From Streptomyces endophytica (GTDB lineage: Bacteria > Actinomycetota > Actinomycetes > Streptomycetales > Streptomycetaceae), in the NCBI RefSeq assembly GCF_026153355.1, contig NZ_CP110636.1, forward strand, positions 2,046,001 through 2,110,000: DNA of 64,000 bases. The letters run 5' to 3'. The notes beneath the pieces were generated by a model. That model ran no database searches. It saw only the letters and a list, made by a program, of their open reading frames with translations, and had not been told where the DNA came from. Below, in pieces: positions 7,270-16,764 of the stretch (position 1 is the stretch's first letter; each line of letters opens with the position of its first letter). Made by a program: the position numbers and the translations under genes.

Positions 7270-9069
7270 ATGGCTTCACGTGCGCGCGTCCGGGCCCCCG
7301 AGCTGATCGGCAAGGGCGGCTGGCTGAACACCGGCGACAAGGATCTGACCCTCTCCGACCTGCGAGGACGCATCGTCGTCCTGGATTTCTGGACGTTCTG
7401 CTGTGTGAACTGCCTGCACGTCCTGGACGAGCTGCGGGAGCTGGAGGAGAAGCACCGCGACACGGTCGTGATCATCGGTGTGCACTCCCCGAAGTTCGTG
7501 CACGAGGCCGAGCACCAGGCCGTCGTGGACGCCGTCGAGCGGTACGGCGTCGAGCACCCGGTCCTCGACGACCCCGAGCTCACCACGTGGAAGCAGTACG
7601 CGGTCCGGGCCTGGCCGACGCTGGTGGTGATCGACCCCGAGGGTACGTCGTCGCCCAGCACGCCGGCGAAGGCCATGCGCACGCCATCGCCACGCTCGTC
7701 GAGGAGCTGGCGGCGGAGCACGAGGCGAAGGGCACCCTGCGGCGCGGCGACGGCCCCTACGTACCGCCGGAGCCGGTCGCCACCGACCTGCGCTTCCCCG
7801 GCAAGGCGGTCCGGCTGCCCGGCGGCAGCTTCCTGGTCTCCGACACCACCCGCCACCAGCTCGTCGAGCTCGCCGCGGACGGCGAGCAGGTGCTGCGCCG
7901 GATCGGCAGCGGTGAGCGCGGTCTGACCCCGGACACCTTCAACGAACCGCAGGGCCTGGCCCTGCTGCCCGACGGCAAGGTCGCCGTCGCGGACACCGTC
8001 AACCACGCCCTGCGCGTCTTCGACCCCGTCGACGGCACGCTGGAGACGGTGGCCGGCACCGGCAAGCAGTGGTGGCAGGGCTCCCCGACGTCCGGACCGG
8101 CGCGCGAGGTGGCGCTCTCCTCGCCGTGGGACATCGCCTGGTGGCAGGACCGGCTGTGGATCGCGATGGCCGGTGTGCACCAGCTGTGGACGTACGACCC
8201 GGCCACCGGCACGGTCGAGGTGGCCGCCGGCACGACGAACGAGGGCCTGGTGGACGGCCCCGCCGCCGAGGCCTGGTTCGCCCAGCCGTCCGGGCTCGCG
8301 GCCGCCGGTGACCGGCTGTGGATCGCGGACTCGGAGACCAGCGCGGTCCGCTGGGTCGAGCCCGCGGAGGACGGATACGTCATCCGCACGGCCGTCGGCA
8401 CCGGTCTCTTCGACTTCGGCCACCGCGACGGCGCCGCCGAACAGGCCCTGCTCCAGCACCCGCTGGGCGTCACCGCGCTGCCCGACGGCTCGGTCGCGAT
8501 CGCGGACACCTACAACCACGCGCTGCGCCGCTACGACCCGGCGAGCGGTGAGGTGACGACGCTGGCGACGGACCTGCGCGAGCCGTCCGCCGCGGTGCTC
8601 GTCGACGACGACATCGTGGTCGTCGAGTCCGCGCGGCACCGGCTGACCCGGCTGCGGCTGCCCGAGGAGGCGGTCCGGGTGGAGGCGGTGGCGCACCGCA
8701 CCCAGCGCGCGGCCACCGAGGTGGCGCCGGGCGCGCTCCGGCTCGATGTGGTCTTCCAGGCCCCGGCGGGTCAGAAGCTCGATACCCGCTACGGCCCGTC
8801 GACCCGGCTGCTGGTCAGCGCGACCCCGCCGGAGCTGCTCGCCGACGGCGCGGGCGCCGGCACCGATCTCAGCCGGAGCTGGTGCTCGCGGACGGCGTGA
8901 CCGAGGGCGTGCTGCACGTCTCGGCGATGGCCGCGTCCTGCGACGACGCCCCGGACATCGAGTACCCCGCCTGCCACGTCCACCAGCAGGACTGGGGCGT
9001 TCCGGTGACCGTCACCGCGGACGGCGTGGCCCGGCTCGGCTGGTGCTGGCGGGGCTGGACGCCGCATAA
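7270..9069 (+). CDS. Thioredoxin-like/NHL-repeat protein, interrupted by three apparent 1-base deletions
   Basis: Reading through the breaks gives about 600 residues: a thioredoxin-like domain (residues ~20-155) with the redox motif TFCCVNCLH, then NHL beta-propeller repeats (~175-490) such as NEPQGLALLPDGKVAVADT and LGVTALPDGSVAIADTYNHA, and a C-terminal beta domain. The frame shifts at about 7645 (a C apparently missing before TACGTCGTC), 8875 (a G missing in CCGGGAG) and 9041 (a C missing in CTCCGG). Restoring three bases makes the total divisible by three and the protein continuous to the stop at 9069. The ATG at 7270 fits the family start; a GTG at 7252 is an alternative. It is probably an intact gene with sequence errors. 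Confidence 0.85.
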
Positions 9070-9077
9070 CCACCGGC

Positions 9078-9104
9078 GCCCGGGCCCGTTGACGGGGCCC
9101 GGGC
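9078..9104. terminator. Bidirectional hairpin between convergent genes
   Basis: A perfect 10-bp stem, GCCCGGGCCC (9078-9087) with its complement at 9095-9104 and a 7-base loop, between the NHL gene stop and the stop of the DUF4232 gene. There is no T-run, as usual in high-GC actinobacteria. Confidence 0.7.
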
Positions 9105-9138
9105 CAAGCCGGTGCGGCCGCGGCGGTGTGGTGCCGGG

Positions 9139-9792
9139 TCAGTCCCCGACGCCGGCCATCACTTCGGCCCCGTGGACGCTGCGCGACCAGTTGGTGACCT
9201 TGCTCTGGCCGACGGAGATGTGCAGCCGCTTCTCCGCGAAGTTCAGGGTGACCGGCCCGCGGGTGGTGGAATCCGCGGAGGAACCCATGAAGTCGATGGT
9301 CACCGACTTCTGCTCGGTGCCCTTGCTGGCCGCCGTGTTGGTCGGGATGACCGCGTACGCGTAGCCCTTGGCGGGCACGTCGATCGTCGGGCCACCCAGG
9401 ACACCGGGGTCGCCCGTCCTCAGCGGCAGCGGCGCCTTGGCGTTGTTGAAGCGCAGCTGCGGGCCGTTGTACAGCCGGCAGGTGTTGCCGGTGGTGTTCT
9501 TGAACTTCACCGTGACATGGCTCTTCGGGCCGGTCTGCTGGGAGAACGTGACCCGGTAGGTGCTGGGCCAGCAGCCCGTCACCCGGCGCGACGCCGCCCC
9601 GGCTCCCGCGCCCGCCGCGGCCGCACCACCGCCGATGATCTTGCGCTTCTTGCTCTTGGAGGACGAGGAGGAGGTCTTCTTCGACTTCTTCGAGGAGTGG
9701 CTGTTGCAGCCGGTCAGCGCCAGCGAACCGGCCAGCCCGAGGGCCAGCGCGGCGTACGCGGCGGAGCGGCGGCGGGAGCGGGGTGCGGTCAT
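9139..9792 (-). CDS. DUF4232 lipoprotein
   Basis: A 217-residue exported protein: a signal peptide with lipobox (GSLALTGC, lipidated Cys ~29), a Ser/Lys-rich linker (residues ~30-55), an Ala/Gly-rich segment, then a DUF4232 beta-sandwich (~70-215) including HVTVKFKNTTGNTCRLYNG. It would sit on the outer face of the membrane; function unknown. The ATG at 9792 is supported by a GGGGGA ribosome site. Another DUF4232 lipoprotein lies 2.5 kb away in the same orientation. Confidence 0.87.
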   Translation of the reverse strand: MTAPRSRRRSAAYAALALGLAGSLALTGCNSHSSKKSKKTSSSSSKSKKRKIIGGGAAAAGAGAGAASRRVTGCWPSTYRVTFSQQTGPKSHVTVKFKNTTGNTCRLYNGPQLRFNNAKAPLPLRTGDPGVLGGPTIDVPAKGYAYAVIPTNTAASKGTEQKSVTIDFMGSSADSTTRGPVTLNFAEKRLHISVGQSKVTNWSRSVHGAEVMAGVGD

Positions 9793-9962
9793 GGGTGGAG
9801 TCCCCCAGTGGGTCGCTACGGTCAGCGAGGTGTGTCTGTCATGGCACGGCCACGATATCGATCGCGGTTCGATCTTCCAGGGCGGGATCGCGGCGGCTCC
9901 GGCCGGAGCGTCATCGCCGCAGGTCAGCGATAGCGGCGGAGCCGCGGCCCGGAGGAGCAGGG

Positions 9963-10850
9963 TCAGGATCCCTCCGGACAGGTCGGCAATGTGGTGTTTT
10001 CGAGCTGTTCCGGGCGGATGCGGATCCCCGGCGCCCACATCCGCGCGCCGCCGTGATCGACCCGGAACCAGATGCTGCTGTGCCCGCCCATCTCGTCGGT
10101 GACCGTCACGCCGTCGGCGATCCGGCACACCGCGTGCAGCACGTCGCCGTGCCAGACGTGCGCCACGACGTTGGCGCGCCGGTAGACCTGGTAGGGGTCA
10201 CGGGCCAGGCCGAGCGCACAGTTGTCGGTGCGGGGATGCTGGCAGGCACGTTCGACGTTGTTGACGGTGATCCGGGCGGACCCGGTGCCCTTCGCCGAGG
10301 TCTCCGATCCCTGCACTCCGCCGGTACCCGCGCTGTCGTGCGAGGAGCCGTCCGACGCCCGGTCCTGGCCGGTCAGCGCGGGAATGGCCACCGCGGCACC
10401 GGCCAGCACCGCGGCCGTCCCGAGCGCGGCGAGCACCAGCGGCAGCCGACGCGGTCCCCGCGCCTCCTGCTCCGTCCCCTGGTCCGCCGGCTCGTCCGTC
10501 CCGCCCGCTCCCCGTGCGGTCTCGGGGCCCGAGTCCGCTGCCTCCTGGGCCCGGTGCAGCAGATCGACGAGCGCGGGCAGCCGGTCCTCGCCGGTGAAGG
10601 AGAGCTTGCACCACTGGACCAGCAGCCGTTCATCGGGCAGCCCCTGGCCCCGCAGATAGCGCGAGAGGGACGAGCGGCTCGCCGGTAACAGGCCCTCCAA
10701 CTCCTTGAGGCTGTAGCCGAGTTCGCCGTGCATACGGCGCAGGGCGGTGGCGAAGTCGCGGGCAGGACCGGAGAGTTCGTCGGGGAGAGGAGCCAGTGGC
10801 TTACGTCGGGGATGAGCGGCGTGGTTCTGATTGCCAGACACATCCCGCAT
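9963..10850 (-). CDS. Membrane-anchored helix-turn-helix protein with extracytoplasmic domain
   Basis: A 295-residue protein. The cytoplasmic XRE-like HTH (residues ~27-95, including LGYSLKELEGLLPASRSSLS) is followed by an acidic linker, a single membrane helix (~137-160, LPLVLAALGTAAVLAGAAVA) and an extracytoplasmic domain of ~120 residues with four Cys that may form disulfides. This layout is common in streptomycete proteins coupling cell-surface sensing to DNA binding; targets are unknown. Codon 55 is TTA (10686-10688), so translation should need the bldA leucyl-tRNA, pointing to late or developmental expression. Confidence 0.83.
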   Translation of the reverse strand: MRDVSGNQNHAAHPRRKPLAPLPDELSGPARDFATALRRMHGELGYSLKELEGLLPASRSSLSRYLRGQGLPDERLLVQWCKLSFTGEDRLPALVDLLHRAQEAADSGPETARGAGGTDEPADQGTEQEARGPRRLPLVLAALGTAAVLAGAAVAIPALTGQDRASDGSSHDSAGTGGVQGSETSAKGTGSARITVNNVERACQHPRTDNCALGLARDPYQVYRRANVVAHVWHGDVLHAVCRIADGVTVTDEMGGHSSIWFRVDHGGARMWAPGIRIRPEQLENTTLPTCPEGS

Positions 10851-10874
10851 TCCAGCACAGCGGCCATGCGCAGG

Positions 10875-10915
10875 CGAGGGGCACTTCCGCTCCCCTGTGA
10901 CGGAAGTGCCCCTCG
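10875..10915. terminator. Long perfect hairpin
   Basis: A 15-bp perfect stem, CGAGGGGCACTTCCG (10875-10889) with its complement at 10901-10915 and an 11-base loop. In leftward transcription it lies after the NlpC/P60 gene stop (11039) and before the HTH gene, so it is most likely that gene's terminator. Confidence 0.75.
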
Positions 10916-10952
10916 TTACGCGATCCGGATCGGACCCGGACCAGCTGGTGAC

Positions 10953-11014
10953 GTTTCACGTGAAACGGACCGTGCGTCAGCGCCTCGCCTCCACCTCGCC
11001 GTTTCACGTGAAAC
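10953..11014. other. Paired parS sites
   Basis: Perfect GTTTCACGTGAAAC at 10953-10966 and 11001-11014, 48 bp apart, in the intergenic gap between the HTH gene and the NlpC/P60 gene. Neither is part of a large palindrome (16 and 14 bp respectively). Confidence 0.9.
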
Positions 11015-11038
11015 AGCGGTGCGAGAGCGTACGGCGCG

Positions 11039-11959
11039 TCAGTCGCCGAACTTCACCGGACGGTACGGCGTGAACTCGGCGTCCCCGCCCGGCAGGCCGT
11101 AGGTCAACGTCCGGTGGTCGGTGCCGTGGCCGCCGCGCTGCTCATAGGCCGTGTACGAGGAGTGTGCGTCGTTGTTCCACTTCTCGAAGATCACCACATG
11201 CCGGTTGTTGTTGTCCCCGGACGCATCGATGAGCAGGTCACCGGGCTTGAGTTCGCCGAGCGAAATCGGCCGGGTGATACCGCGGTTGGTGGCCAGGCCC
11301 ACGGTGTTGGTGCCCGGCGTCGGCAGCCCGAGCGCCATGGACGCATACCCCGAGCAGTCCTGGCGGTAGCCGTCCTTCCAGACCTTGGCCTGGCTGTACG
11401 GGACCTGGGCGCCATTGTTGGCGGTGAGCCAGGTGGCGGCCCGGTCCAGCACCTCCTGGCGGGAGCCGCCGGGCTGGGGCCGGCCGCCACCGCCGTGGAC
11501 CGGTACGCCCGGCAGCCGGTCCTGCGGGATGTCCACCGCGACCACCGTGAGGAAGCCGGTGACCGGGCCCGTGAGGTGGGCCATGTACGTCGAGCAGGCG
11601 CTGCCCTCGCAGACCTGGTGTCCGGTGTCGACCTGGTAGTCGGCGGTGATCCGGTCCTGGCCCGCGGCGGCCCTGTTGACCATGCCGACGGCGGGGGAGT
11701 TGATGTCGGGGCCGGCGTGCACCACCCATCGCGTCCCCCAGGTGGGAAAGTCCGCGGCGGCCGCCGTCTGCCGGCCGGCGGCTGTGGCCTGCCGTATGTC
11801 CGCGCCCGCGGCCTGCCGTACGCCGTTGGCGGCCGCAGGGCCGGGCTCACTGCCGTGGGCCGACCCCGCGCCTCCCGCGACGCCGATTCCCGCGGCGACC
11901 ACCGCGGGCAGCACCTTCCGCAGCACGGTCCGGCGACCGCTGTGCGTGTGCTCCTCCAT
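11039..11959 (-). CDS. Secreted NlpC/P60-like (CHAP-type) cell-wall hydrolase or amidase
   Basis: A 306-residue exported protein. The N-terminus (GRRTVLRKVLPAVVAAG) has a twin arginine and a hydrophobic core, so Tat or Sec export is likely. After an Ala-rich spacer and a beta domain, residues ~205-300 look like an NlpC/P60 papain-like fold: the catalytic Cys in YRQDCSGYASMALGLP, a His in NNRHVVIFEKW, and the usual ELKPGDLLI strand before it. A role in peptidoglycan turnover is inferred; only the catalytic half is recognisable. The ATG at 11959 is preceded by a GGAGGGGA ribosome site, so longer versions of the frame are not real. Confidence 0.8.
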   Translation of the reverse strand: MEEHTHSGRRTVLRKVLPAVVAAGIGVAGGAGSAHGSEPGPAAANGVRQAAGADIRQATAAGRQTAAAADFPTWGTRWVVHAGPDINSPAVGMVNRAAAGQDRITADYQVDTGHQVCEGSACSTYMAHLTGPVTGFLTVVAVDIPQDRLPGVPVHGGGGRPQPGGSRQEVLDRAATWLTANNGAQVPYSQAKVWKDGYRQDCSGYASMALGLPTPGTNTVGLATNRGITRPISLGELKPGDLLIDASGDNNNRHVVIFEKWNNDAHSSYTAYEQRGGHGTDHRTLTYGLPGGDAEFTPYRPVKFGD

Positions 11960-12191
11960 ACCGATTCCCCTCCGTGGACGGCCGGTTGGCCGGGATGGCC
12001 GGCGGCCGGTCGGTGAGCCGCCGGGTGGTCCCGCCGCGGCGACGGAGAACATCGTGGGACGAGGGCAGGGCGCCGGCCCGGGGCTCTGTGTTCCTTGGGA
12101 CATCGCCGCCGCGTGCACGGCGTTGACCTGCGGAGACGCCCGTTGCATGGGACATCACGGGCCCCGGCGTGAGACATGTCGGGACAGTTGG

Positions 12192-12223
12192 CAGGGCGCC
12201 CGCTGGGGGATGCGGGCGCCCTG
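12192..12223. terminator. Hairpin after the second DUF4232 gene
   Basis: A 12-bp perfect stem, CAGGGCGCCCGC (12192-12203) with its complement at 12212-12223 and an 8-base loop, about 30 bp beyond the leftward stop at 12255. The remainder of the 11960-12254 gap holds the upstream region of the NlpC/P60 gene, with no further gene seen. Confidence 0.75.
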
Positions 12224-12254
12224 GTTCATGGGGAGTCGGCGGTGGCGCGGCGCC

Positions 12255-13058
12255 TCACCAGGCGGCGGCGTCGCCCGCGTCCGACTGCCAGTACGTCACC
12301 CACGCGCTGTCGTCGACGTACACCGCGCCGCCCGGCAGTGCCACCTTCGCCGAGCCGCCGACGCTGCCCTTGCCGTCACGGCCCGGCAGGCTGACGTACA
12401 GCGCGGTCCGCCTGCCGCCGTTGCGGCCGGATCCGTCCGCCGCGGAGGTCAGCACACCGGCGTAGCCCGACTCGCCGGGCGCGAGGGTGACCACCGCCTG
12501 CGGCCTGCTCTCCGGCAGGTCGGCGAGCGGCGACTGCACGTCGTCGAAGCGCAGTTTGGGAGCGAAGTAGAGGTCGCAGGTGGCGCCGGAGGTGTTGGTG
12601 GCCACCAGCAGCAGGTGGTTGACCGGCCGCCGCAGCGGCTTGGCGACGATCCGGATCGCCGCGGCGTCACAGGCGGAGTGCCGTACGTCCGGGGTGCGGC
12701 CGGGCCCGGCGGTCCCGCCGGCAGGACGGGCGTCGATGCCGCCGTCCGCGCCGGGTACGTCGCGCCGCGCGGAGGCCTGCTCCGCCGCACCGCCGTCGGG
12801 CCGGGCCCCGCTCCCCGTCTCGCCGGCCTCCTTCACCGGCAGCTTGCGGGGCGCACGGGACGCCGAGTCCTCGGCGCCCTGCGCCGCGGGGTGGAACGGC
12901 TTGGCCGCGCTGGTCTGGAGCGGATTGTCCTGCCCGCCGCAGGCGGTGAGGCCGAGGGCGGCCACCGCGGTCAGACCGGCGGCGGCGATCCGCAGCGTTC
13001 CCCGACGGGCGGGACGGGCGGTGCGAGGGCTGCTGGTGCGGTCCGGACGCTGCGGCAT
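12255..13058 (-). CDS. DUF4232 lipoprotein
   Basis: A 267-residue exported protein: a basic N-terminus, hydrophobic core and lipobox ALGLTACGG (Cys ~40), a ~90-residue low-complexity Ala/Pro/Gly linker, then a DUF4232 domain (~130-267: PVNHLLLVATNTSGATCDLY, FAPKLRFDD, a final WVTYWQSD). It is homologous in layout to the lipoprotein at 9139-9792. Function unknown, probably surface-exposed. The 132-bp gap to the AfsR-type gene upstream suggests its own promoter. Confidence 0.85.
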   Translation of the reverse strand: MPQRPDRTSSPRTARPARRGTLRIAAAGLTAVAALGLTACGGQDNPLQTSAAKPFHPAAQGAEDSASRAPRKLPVKEAGETGSGARPDGGAAEQASARRDVPGADGGIDARPAGGTAGPGRTPDVRHSACDAAAIRIVAKPLRRPVNHLLLVATNTSGATCDLYFAPKLRFDDVQSPLADLPESRPQAVVTLAPGESGYAGVLTSAADGSGRNGGRRTALYVSLPGRDGKGSVGGSAKVALPGGAVYVDDSAWVTYWQSDAGDAAAW

Positions 13059-13190
13059 TGCGGTCTCCCCCGGTTCGGTCGGTCGATGCCCTCAGGTTGC
13101 CGCCCGCCGCTGCCGCGCCACTAACGCCCGCCTAACGTCCTTACCTGCCGACGTTTTTGATGCCGCACGTCCCTCCCTGCCGCTCCGCCG

Positions 13191-15155
13191 CTACGCGCCG
13201 CTCCCCCCGCCCTCGCCGCGCTCGTCCCGGGCGAACAGCTGGGTCAGCGTGCTGATCGTGTAGACATCGGTGGCCTCCTCGTCCACCAGGTGCATTTCGG
13301 CGAGCCGGTCCAGGCCGTCCTGGGTGCGCTCCGGGTCGTAGCCGGCCAGCGCCGCCGCCACCGCCGCGTTGAGGTGTCCGTCCGCGCTGGTCGCCAGCGC
13401 CGACAGCAGCCGGGCGTCGTCCGCGGAGAGCCGGGCGACGGACATCCGCAGCGCCGCCGCGATCCCGGTGTCCTCCGCCGACAGCAGCGCCAGCCGCCGC
13501 TGTTCGTCGCGCAGTGCGGCCGCGAGCCGGGCCAGCCGCCAGCGCGGCCGGGCGGTCAGCTGGGCGGCCGCGGCCCGCAGCGCCAGCGGCAGCCCGTCGC
13601 ACAGGTCGACCAGTTCGCGCGCGGCGGCCGGGTCCTCGGCCACCCGCTCCGGCCCGAGCATGGCGCCGAGCAGCGCCGCGCCCTCCTCGTGGCCGAGCGC
13701 CTGGAGGCCCACCGGCCGGGCGCAGTCGGTGGCCACCAGACCGTCGAGCCGGCTGCGGCTGGTGACGACCGTGGCGCAGTGCGGACCGCCGGGCAGCAGC
13801 GGCCGTACCTGTGCCGAACTGCGGGCGTTGTCGAGGACGACCAGCAGCCGGCGCTCGGCGACCAGCGAACGGAACAGCGCGGAGGCGGCCTGCGCCGATC
13901 CGGGGATCTGCTCCTGGGGGGTGCCGAGCGCGAGCAGGAAGTCGCGCAGGATCTCGGCCGGCGCCGCCTCGGCGCCCTCGCCGAAACCGCGGAGGTCGGC
14001 GAAGAGCTGGCCGTCGGGGAAGGCGTCGGCGTGCAGATGCGCCCACTGCACGGCACAGGCGGTCTTGCCGACGCCGACCGGTCCGGCGACCACCGCGAGC
14101 GGACTCTCGCCCGTGGTGCGGTCCATCAAGGCGTCGGTCAGTGCGGCGAGTTGGTGCTCGCGGCCCAGGAAGCGGGCGGGTGGCCGGGGCAGCAGCCGCG
14201 GCGCGGCACCGGTCCGCTCGGCCCCGGCGCCCGTACCGCCCGATACGGGGCCGAAGCCCGGAGCGGCGGCAAGCCCCGCCTCGGGCCCCGGACCGTCGGG
14301 CTCCGGACCCGCCGTGCTCCCGTGCACGGGCGTCCGGCCTCCGCCCGGGGAAGGCGCCGTCTCCCGGCCCCCGCCCGTCGCCGGCTTCGTCGCGCCTCCG
14401 CGCCCGCTGCCCGCCGCCTCGGCACGCAGGATCTCCTCGTACGCGCTGCGCAGCCGCTCGCCGGGGTCGACGCCCAGTTCCTCGTTGAGCAGCCGGCGGG
14501 TGCGGTGGAACCACTCCAGGGCGTCGGACTGCCGCCCGGTGCGGAACAGCGCCCGCATCAGCCCGGCGATCAGTCCTTCCCGCAACGGGTGGTTGGCGGC
14601 CGCGGAGTAGAGGATCGCGACCGCCTGTTCGTGTTCGCCGAGCGCGCCGTGCGCCCGGCCCAGCGCCTCCACGGCCGCCAGCCGGCGCTCCTCCAGCGCA
14701 TGCGCCGCGGCGGCGAACGGCGGGCTGGTGACCGTGCCGGTCAGCGCCGGTCCGCGCCACAGGCCCAGCGCCTCACGCAGCAGCGCCACCGCGTCGGCCG
14801 GCGCGGCCTCGGGACGGGCCAGTGTCACCAGTTCGCTGAACCGGTGGGCGTCGATCAGCTCCTCGGGCAGCCGCAGCAGATAGGCGGAGCCGTGCGTGGC
14901 CAGCTCGATGCCGTACGCATCGGCGCCGCCCTCGGCGAGCGTGGCGCGCAGTCGGGAGACGTGCCCCTGGACGACCGTGCGGGCATGCTCGGGCGGCTCG
15001 TCCTCCCACAGGGAGTCGATCAACTGCTCCAGCGGAACGGTGGTGTTGGGCTGCAGCAACAGCAGCGCCAGCACACTGCGCCGTTTCGCTGGGCCGAGCG
15101 GCAGCTCCTGGGAGCCGGCCGTCACGGCGATCGGGCCGAGCAGCGAGAAATCCAA
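13191..15155 (-). CDS. AfsR/SARP-type regulator (BTAD plus NB-ARC, no TPR)
   Basis: A 654-residue protein. An OmpR-like winged HTH (residues ~1-90) and a BTAD helical domain (~95-245, ending LLNEELGVDPGERLRSAYEEI) form the SARP activator half. After a 70-residue Gly/Pro linker comes an NB-ARC-type ATPase (~310-640) with P-loop VAGPVGVGKTACAV and Walker B LLVVLDNAR. The long TPR tail of AfsR is absent, so it is shorter than the family norm. The start is a TTG one base after the apeB stop (TGAGTTG), so it is tightly coupled to the aminopeptidase. It probably activates secondary metabolism or morphological genes. Confidence 0.88.
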   Translation of the reverse strand: MDFSLLGPIAVTAGSQELPLGPAKRRSVLALLLLQPNTTVPLEQLIDSLWEDEPPEHARTVVQGHVSRLRATLAEGGADAYGIELATHGSAYLLRLPEELIDAHRFSELVTLARPEAAPADAVALLREALGLWRGPALTGTVTSPPFAAAAHALEERRLAAVEALGRAHGALGEHEQAVAILYSAAANHPLREGLIAGLMRALFRTGRQSDALEWFHRTRRLLNEELGVDPGERLRSAYEEILRAEAAGSGRGGATKPATGGGRETAPSPGGGRTPVHGSTAGPEPDGPGPEAGLAAAPGFGPVSGGTGAGAERTGAAPRLLPRPPARFLGREHQLAALTDALMDRTTGESPLAVVAGPVGVGKTACAVQWAHLHADAFPDGQLFADLRGFGEGAEAAPAEILRDFLLALGTPQEQIPGSAQAASALFRSLVAERRLLVVLDNARSSAQVRPLLPGGPHCATVVTSRSRLDGLVATDCARPVGLQALGHEEGAALLGAMLGPERVAEDPAAARELVDLCDGLPLALRAAAAQLTARPRWRLARLAAALRDEQRRLALLSAEDTGIAAALRMSVARLSADDARLLSALATSADGHLNAAVAAALAGYDPERTQDGLDRLAEMHLVDEEATDVYTISTLTQLFARDERGEGGGSGA

Positions 15156-15156
15156 C

Positions 15157-16452
15157 TCAGCCCTCCAGGAAGGCCGTCAGGGCGTTCGCGAGCAGGTAGG
15201 GGTCCTCGGCGCCGCACAGTTCGCGGGCCGAGTGCATGGACAGGATCGCCACGCCGATGTCGACGGTCGCGATGCCGTGCCGGGCCGCGGTGATCGGCCC
15301 GATGGTGGTCCCGCACGGCATCGAGTTGTTGGAGACGAAGCTCTGCCAGGGTACGTCGGCGCGCTCGCAGGCCGCCGCGAAGACGGCCCGCCCGCTGCCG
15401 TCCGTGGCGTAGCGCTGGTTGACGTTCACCTTGAGGATCGGCCCGCCGTTGGGCATCGGCTGGTGCCCTGGCTCGTGCCGTTCGCTGTAGTTGGGGTGGA
15501 CCGCGTGCCCGGTGTCGGACGACAGGCAGATGGTGCCGGCGAAGGCCCGCGCCCGGTCCTCGTACGAGCCGCCGCGGGCGAACACCGAGCGCTCCAGGAC
15601 CGTGCCGAGCAGCGGTCCGTCGGCGCCGGTGTCGGACTGGCTGCCGTTCTCCTCGTGGTCGAAGGCGGCCAGCACCGGGATGCTGGTCAGCGCGGAGCCC
15701 CGGGCGGCGGCCGCGGTGAGCGCGGCCGTACCGGCGTGTACGGACAGCAGGTTGTCCATCCGCGGCCCGGCGACCAGTTCGCGGTCGCGGCCCAGATAGG
15801 CCGGCGGCTCGATGCTGTGCACCATCAGGTCCCAGCCCTTGATGTCCCCGGCCGGGACGCCGGTCTCCTCGGCGACGAAGGCGATCAGATCGCCCTCGGC
15901 CACCTCGCCCAGGCCCCAGATGGGCGTCATGTGCCGCTGTTTGTCGAGCTTGAGGCCGTCGGCGTTGACCGAGCGGTCGAGGTGCACGGCGAGCTGTGGC
16001 ACCCGCAGCAGCGCCCGGTCGACGTGGACGAGCCGGTGGGTCCCGTCGGCGAGCGTCACCCGGCCGCTCAGCCCGAGGTCGCGGTCGAGCCAGGTGTTGA
16101 GGAGGGTGCCGCCGTAGATCTCCACGGCGACCTGCCGCCAGCCGCGGGCGCCGGTGTCCGGAATCGGTTTCACCCGCAGATTGGGAGAGTCGGTGTGAGC
16201 CCCGACAATTCGGTACGGAGTCGCCGCGTTCGCGCCCTCGGGGACGTACCAGGCGATGATCGCGCCGCCGCGCAGCACATACCGTCCGCCGCTCTCGCCG
16301 TCCCAGGCGTCGGTCTCCGCGACCTGCCGGAAACCCGCCTTTTCCAGCCGCTCCGCCGCATTGGCGACCGCGTGGTACGGCGACGGACTGGCGGCGAGGA
16401 AGGACATCAGGTCGTCGGTGTGGCCGCGATCGAAGCGGGCGGAGTTGGTCAT
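15157..16452 (-). CDS. apeB: M18-family aminopeptidase
   Basis: A 431-residue cytosolic metalloaminopeptidase of the aspartyl-aminopeptidase (M18) family, the normal length. Visible metal and catalytic elements: GAHTDSPNLRVKPIP (His/Asp ligand region), AAFDHEENGSQSDTGADG (catalytic Glu pair), LSSDTGHAVHPNY and MHSARE near the end (last His ligand). It dodecamerises and trims N-terminal residues from peptides. The ATG at 16452 starts MTNSARFDRGH, matching the family. It is the promoter-proximal gene of a two-gene unit with the SARP regulator. Confidence 0.93.
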   Translation of the reverse strand: MTNSARFDRGHTDDLMSFLAASPSPYHAVANAAERLEKAGFRQVAETDAWDGESGGRYVLRGGAIIAWYVPEGANAATPYRIVGAHTDSPNLRVKPIPDTGARGWRQVAVEIYGGTLLNTWLDRDLGLSGRVTLADGTHRLVHVDRALLRVPQLAVHLDRSVNADGLKLDKQRHMTPIWGLGEVAEGDLIAFVAEETGVPAGDIKGWDLMVHSIEPPAYLGRDRELVAGPRMDNLLSVHAGTAALTAAAARGSALTSIPVLAAFDHEENGSQSDTGADGPLLGTVLERSVFARGGSYEDRARAFAGTICLSSDTGHAVHPNYSERHEPGHQPMPNGGPILKVNVNQRYATDGSGRAVFAAACERADVPWQSFVSNNSMPCGTTIGPITAARHGIATVDIGVAILSMHSARELCGAEDPYLLANALTAFLEG

Positions 16453-16610
16453 GGATTCAGCATAAGGAGCCGGGCCCCGCATTCCCCGTGCGCGTGCGGA
16501 GTGACTCCGCTCCCTTCCGGCCACGATTTCTGCATTCCAGAAGGAGAACCCCACTGGAACGAACGATTCCGGTCTGGCGACCGGGTGGGGCGGGCCGGTA
16601 CATGACGAAG

Positions 16611-16638
16611 CCCGCCTCCCCGGGGGAAGGGAGGCGGG
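16611..16638. terminator. Terminator of the acyl-CoA dehydrogenase gene
   Basis: CCCGCCTCCC (16611-16620) pairs perfectly with 16629-16638 across an 8-base loop, in leftward transcription beyond the stop at 16765. The rest of the 312-bp gap (16453-16764) holds the apeB promoter region; no gene is seen. Confidence 0.75.
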
Positions 16639-16764
16639 TCACGTCAGTCTGGACGGCCTCTATGAGAGACCTCTAAGAATTCTGAGAAGAGGTCCTCAGG
16701 AAGGCCGCGCGCCCGGGCAGCGGACCCTGCTCCGGGACGCGGCCTGCCGCTCCCGGTCCGCTCC

